The notes below the pieces were generated by a model, which was not told the DNA's origin, did not search any database, and saw nothing but the letters and a program-made list of their open reading frames with translations. A stretch of DNA of 64,000 nucleotides from positions 62,001 through 126,000 of the forward strand of contig NZ_JAAONY010000001.1 of the NCBI RefSeq assembly GCF_011602085.1, in the 5' to 3' direction. Positions 62,347 to 64,000 of this stretch are shown here, piece after piece (position 1 is the first letter of the stretch; each line of letters starts with the position of its first letter). The translations under genes and the position numbers were made by a program. The DNA comes from Pseudoteredinibacter isoporae. Its GTDB lineage: Bacteria > Pseudomonadota > Gammaproteobacteria > Pseudomonadales > Cellvibrionaceae.

Positions 62347-63722
62347 AGCTTGTCACCTTGCTTGAGACCAATTGCAAACTGACTTAAATATTCATTCGGA
62401 TTACGCCCGTCGTAAACGATATTGTCGATAAAATGCGTTTGCTGGGGGCGAAAGCCATCTTCACTGTTAAAATCTGGAAAATCACCGGGTTGCATCCGTT
62501 TTTCAGCAATGAGCGATTCAGCCGCTTTGCGATAAATGTCCGGACGATAGACTTCCCGAGCGACATCCATGTACCAACCGTCGGGTTTATCTTCACTGAT
62601 TTGTCCCCAACGCCTCATCTGCGTGAGATACCAGATCGCGTCAGAATAGTAAGGGTAGGTCGCGTTGTATCGGAAAAACACATTGAAATCCGGCACCGGG
62701 CGCTTGTCACCTTTTTCATACTCAAAGGTACCCGTCATGCTATTGGCAATCACCTTGTAATCCGCACCAACATAATTCGCCTGAGCAAGAATCTTTACCG
62801 CCTCCGGACGATTAGCGTTGTCGTTTTCATCCAACCACTTCGCGGCCCGAATCAAAGCTCGCGTTAATCGAATTGTGGTATTTGGGTATTTCCTGGCAAA
62901 TGCCTCGGTAATCCCAAATACCTTTTCCGGATTGTTTTTCCAGATCTCATAGTCCGTAACCACTGGCACACCAATGTTCTTAAACACGGCCTGTTGATTC
63001 CAGGGTTCGCCTACGCAATAACCATAAATTGTTCCGGCTTCCAAAGTGGCAGGCATTTGGGGTGGGGGCGTAACCGACAACAAAGCATCCGCGTTTATTT
63101 GGCCTGAGGTATCCCCCTTGTGAGGCGCGTAAAAACCGGGATGAATTCCGCCCGCGGCTAACCAGTAGCGCAACTCGTAGTTGTGGGTAGACACTGGAAA
63201 CACCATTCCCATATTGAAGGGCTTTCCTTCCTCAATAAATTTATCCACGACCGGTTTCAGTGCATCCGCTTTAATTGGGTGCACAGGCAGTCCATTGTCC
63301 ATTTTTGGAATATTGGGTTTCATTTGTTCCCAAATCTCATTGGAGACAGTGATCCCATTGCCGTTCAAATCCATGGAAAATGGGGTAATGATTTTTGCCT
63401 TTGTTCCGTAACCGATAGTGGCTGCAATGGGTTGCCCTGCCAGCATATGCGCTCCGTCTAAGCGACCGTCAATCACACCATCCAGCAGTACTTTCCAGTT
63501 CGCCTGAGCTTCAACTGTGACGTAGAGACCTTCGTCTTCAAAAAAACCTTTTTCATAGGCAATTGCGATAGGCGCCATATCCGTCAGTTTGATAAAGCCG
63601 AGGCGCAACTCCTCTTTTTCCGGGTAGCCAAGTTTCTCAGCCTGTACACCCATGGCTGCTAACAATGCGCCACTGACCAGTGCGACTCGCTCAACAATGC
63701 GACCGAGCTGTTTATACAACAT
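62343..63722 (-). CDS. nrtA: nitrate-binding periplasmic protein NrtA
   Basis: 459 residues. The ATG at 63722 has GGAG seven bases upstream; the frame opens earlier (63752), but that part lies in the leader terminator. A hydrophobic signal region ([18 protein letters not shown]) lies within the first 40 residues; no lipobox Cys is seen, so it is a soluble periplasmic protein rather than a lipoprotein as in cyanobacteria. Family motifs: [47 protein letters not shown] and [20 protein letters not shown]. It starts the nitrate operon. Confidence 0.94.
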   Translation of the reverse strand: MLYKQLGRIVERVALVSGALLAAMGVQAEKLGYPEKEELRLGFIKLTDMAPIAIAYEKGFFEDEGLYVTVEAQANWKVLLDGVIDGRLDGAHMLAGQPIAATIGYGTKAKIITPFSMDLNGNGITVSNEIWEQMKPNIPKMDNGLPVHPIKADALKPVVDKFIEEGKPFNMGMVFPVSTHNYELRYWLAAGGIHPGFYAPHKGDTSGQINADALLSVTPPPQMPATLEAGTIYGYCVGEPWNQQAVFKNIGVPVVTDYEIWKNNPEKVFGITEAFARKYPNTTIRLTRALIRAAKWLDENDNANRPEAVKILAQANYVGADYKVIANSMTGTFEYEKGDKRPVPDFNVFFRYNATYPYYSDAIWYLTQMRRWGQISEDKPDGWYMDVAREVYRPDIYRKAAESLIAEKRMQPGDFPDFNSEDGFRPQQTHFIDNIVYDGRNPNEYLSQFAIGLKQGDKL

Positions 63723-63733
63723 AGTTTTTCTCC

Positions 63734-63776
63734 AAAAAAAAGCCCGCACCATTGCGAAAACGCAATGGTGCGGGCT
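63734..63776 (-). terminator. leader terminator/attenuator before nrtA
   Basis: A perfect 16-bp stem (arms at 63741-63756 and 63761-63776) with a four-base loop is followed by eight T on the minus-strand transcript, directly before the GGAG of nrtA. It is a complete intrinsic terminator inside the transcript of the operon, so expression of nrtA onward requires read-through. Confidence 0.93.
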
Positions 63777-63786
63777 TCGATGCCGA

Positions 63787-63897
63787 CTAATATTTAACTG
63801 ATGAATGCACTACACCGTTGTAGCTTTGAGTCCTGCTACCCGCTCGACACCTGAACCAGGTATAGAGCTTGTGAAGTTTGTCGAGCCGCTTAAACAT
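63787..63897 (-). CDS. possible 36-residue leader peptide in the nrtA leader
   Basis: A reading frame of 36 codons starts at ATG 63897, with GAGGGTG (63906-63912) eight bases upstream, and ends at a TAG 10 bases before the terminator stem. The product would be basic at its start ([18 protein letters not shown]) with no run of one amino acid that would point to an amino-acid attenuator. It overlaps the hairpins of the leader. It may be a real leader peptide whose translation affects the terminator, or a chance frame in a structured RNA. Confidence 0.35.
   Translation of the reverse strand: MFKRLDKLHKLYTWFRCRAGSRTQSYNGVVHSSVKY
63810..63823 (-). promoter_or_regulatory. hexaloop hairpin in the nrtA leader
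   Basis: On the transcript CTAC and GTAG enclose the six-base loop AACGGT, with A at loop position 1 and G at position 4. That is the pattern recognised by ANTAR-domain antiterminators (NasR, NasT) in nitrate operon leaders. A larger stem (GCTCGACA with TGTCGAGC) lies just upstream, at about 63840-63887. Binding of an ANTAR protein is inference; no such protein is encoded in the window. Confidence 0.5.
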
Positions 63898-63951
63898 GAC
63901 TCAGTCACCCTCGTTGTGAAAACAAACTGTCAAGAACACAAAGATGGATAA

Positions 63952-63967
63952 TGCAAGCGCAGTGCCA
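63952..63967 (-). promoter_or_regulatory. sigma-54 promoter of the nitrate operon
   Basis: TGGCAC, five bases, then TTGCA on the minus strand is an exact match to the -24/-12 consensus of RpoN promoters. Transcription should start near 63940, giving a leader of about 218 bases before nrtA. Such promoters need an activator such as NtrC bound upstream, in sequence beyond the window. Confidence 0.85.
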
Positions 63968-64000
63968 ACTTAACTCCAACCCCATAAATCGTTATTTTTT

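Noticed and set aside
60512-63722. Taurine or sulfonate uptake as the role of the nrtABD-like genes
   Set aside because: The permease and ATPase families overlap, but the large NrtA-type binding protein and co-transcribed nirBD-nasA point to nitrate.

Overview
The window is about 64 kb of a gammaproteobacterial chromosome, roughly 50% GC and densely coded. The block malic enzyme – ponA – pilMNOPQ – aroK – aroB – damX – gltBD, followed on the other side by rpmE – priA – SPOR protein – hslVU, is the gene order known from Pseudomonas and its relatives. This suggests a marine or soil member of Pseudomonadales in the broad sense (Cellvibrionaceae/Oceanospirillales-like). The exact genus cannot be read from the sequence. 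I saw no insertion sequences, prophage, CRISPR array, rRNA or tRNA.

Layout. (1) 1-605: 5' part of a CBS-GGDEF signalling protein, cut by the window edge. (2) 1103-8179, minus strand: a vitamin B12 operon led by a cobalamin riboswitch, in the order btuB, btuC, btuD, btuF, cobO, cobQ. (3) 8288-14188: ilvA, a GGDEF/EAL protein, an exported M20 amidohydrolase and rpiA. (4) 14271-23260: a fatty-acid or acyl-CoA catabolic island with an acyl-CoA ligase, an AraC-type regulator, a thiolase, a FadB/FadJ-type fusion enzyme, a long-chain-type acyl-CoA dehydrogenase and an alpha-methylacyl-CoA racemase-like CoA transferase. (5) 23331-27759: accessory single genes, namely a membrane-bound XRE regulator, an exported BAAT-type hydrolase, a chemoreceptor and a zinc-ribbon/TM2/pilin-like fusion. 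(6) 27911-33851: gltBD. (7) 34014-42667, minus strand: the pilMNOPQ-aroK-aroB-damX operon, divergent from ponA (PBP1A). (8) 45607-52754: malic enzyme, rpmE, priA, a SPOR protein and hslVU with a heat-shock-type promoter. (9) 52800-63967, minus strand: a complete nitrate assimilation operon in the order nrtA, nrtB, nrtD, porin, nirB, nirD, nasA, cobA. It is preceded by a sigma-54 promoter and a long leader that ends in an intrinsic terminator touching the nrtA ribosome binding site.

How the genes work together. The B12 operon brings corrinoid across both membranes (BtuB, BtuF, BtuC, BtuD), adenosylates it (CobO) and amidates it (CobQ), under riboswitch control. The nitrate operon moves nitrate through a probable outer-membrane channel and an ABC importer, reduces it to nitrite (NasA) and then to ammonium (NirBD), and makes the siroheme precursor for NirB (CobA). 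The ammonium can enter metabolism through glutamine synthetase (not in this window) and the GltBD glutamate synthase encoded about 20 kb away. The acyl-CoA island holds activation, racemisation and beta-oxidation steps beside its likely regulator.

The most interesting unexplained signal is the nrtA leader at 63734-63940. It combines a sigma-54 start, a hexaloop hairpin, a 36-codon leader ORF with its own ribosome binding site, and a terminator. The zinc-ribbon/TM2/pilin-like fusion at 27049-27759 and the porin inside the nitrate operon come next. Everything else looks like well-known families.
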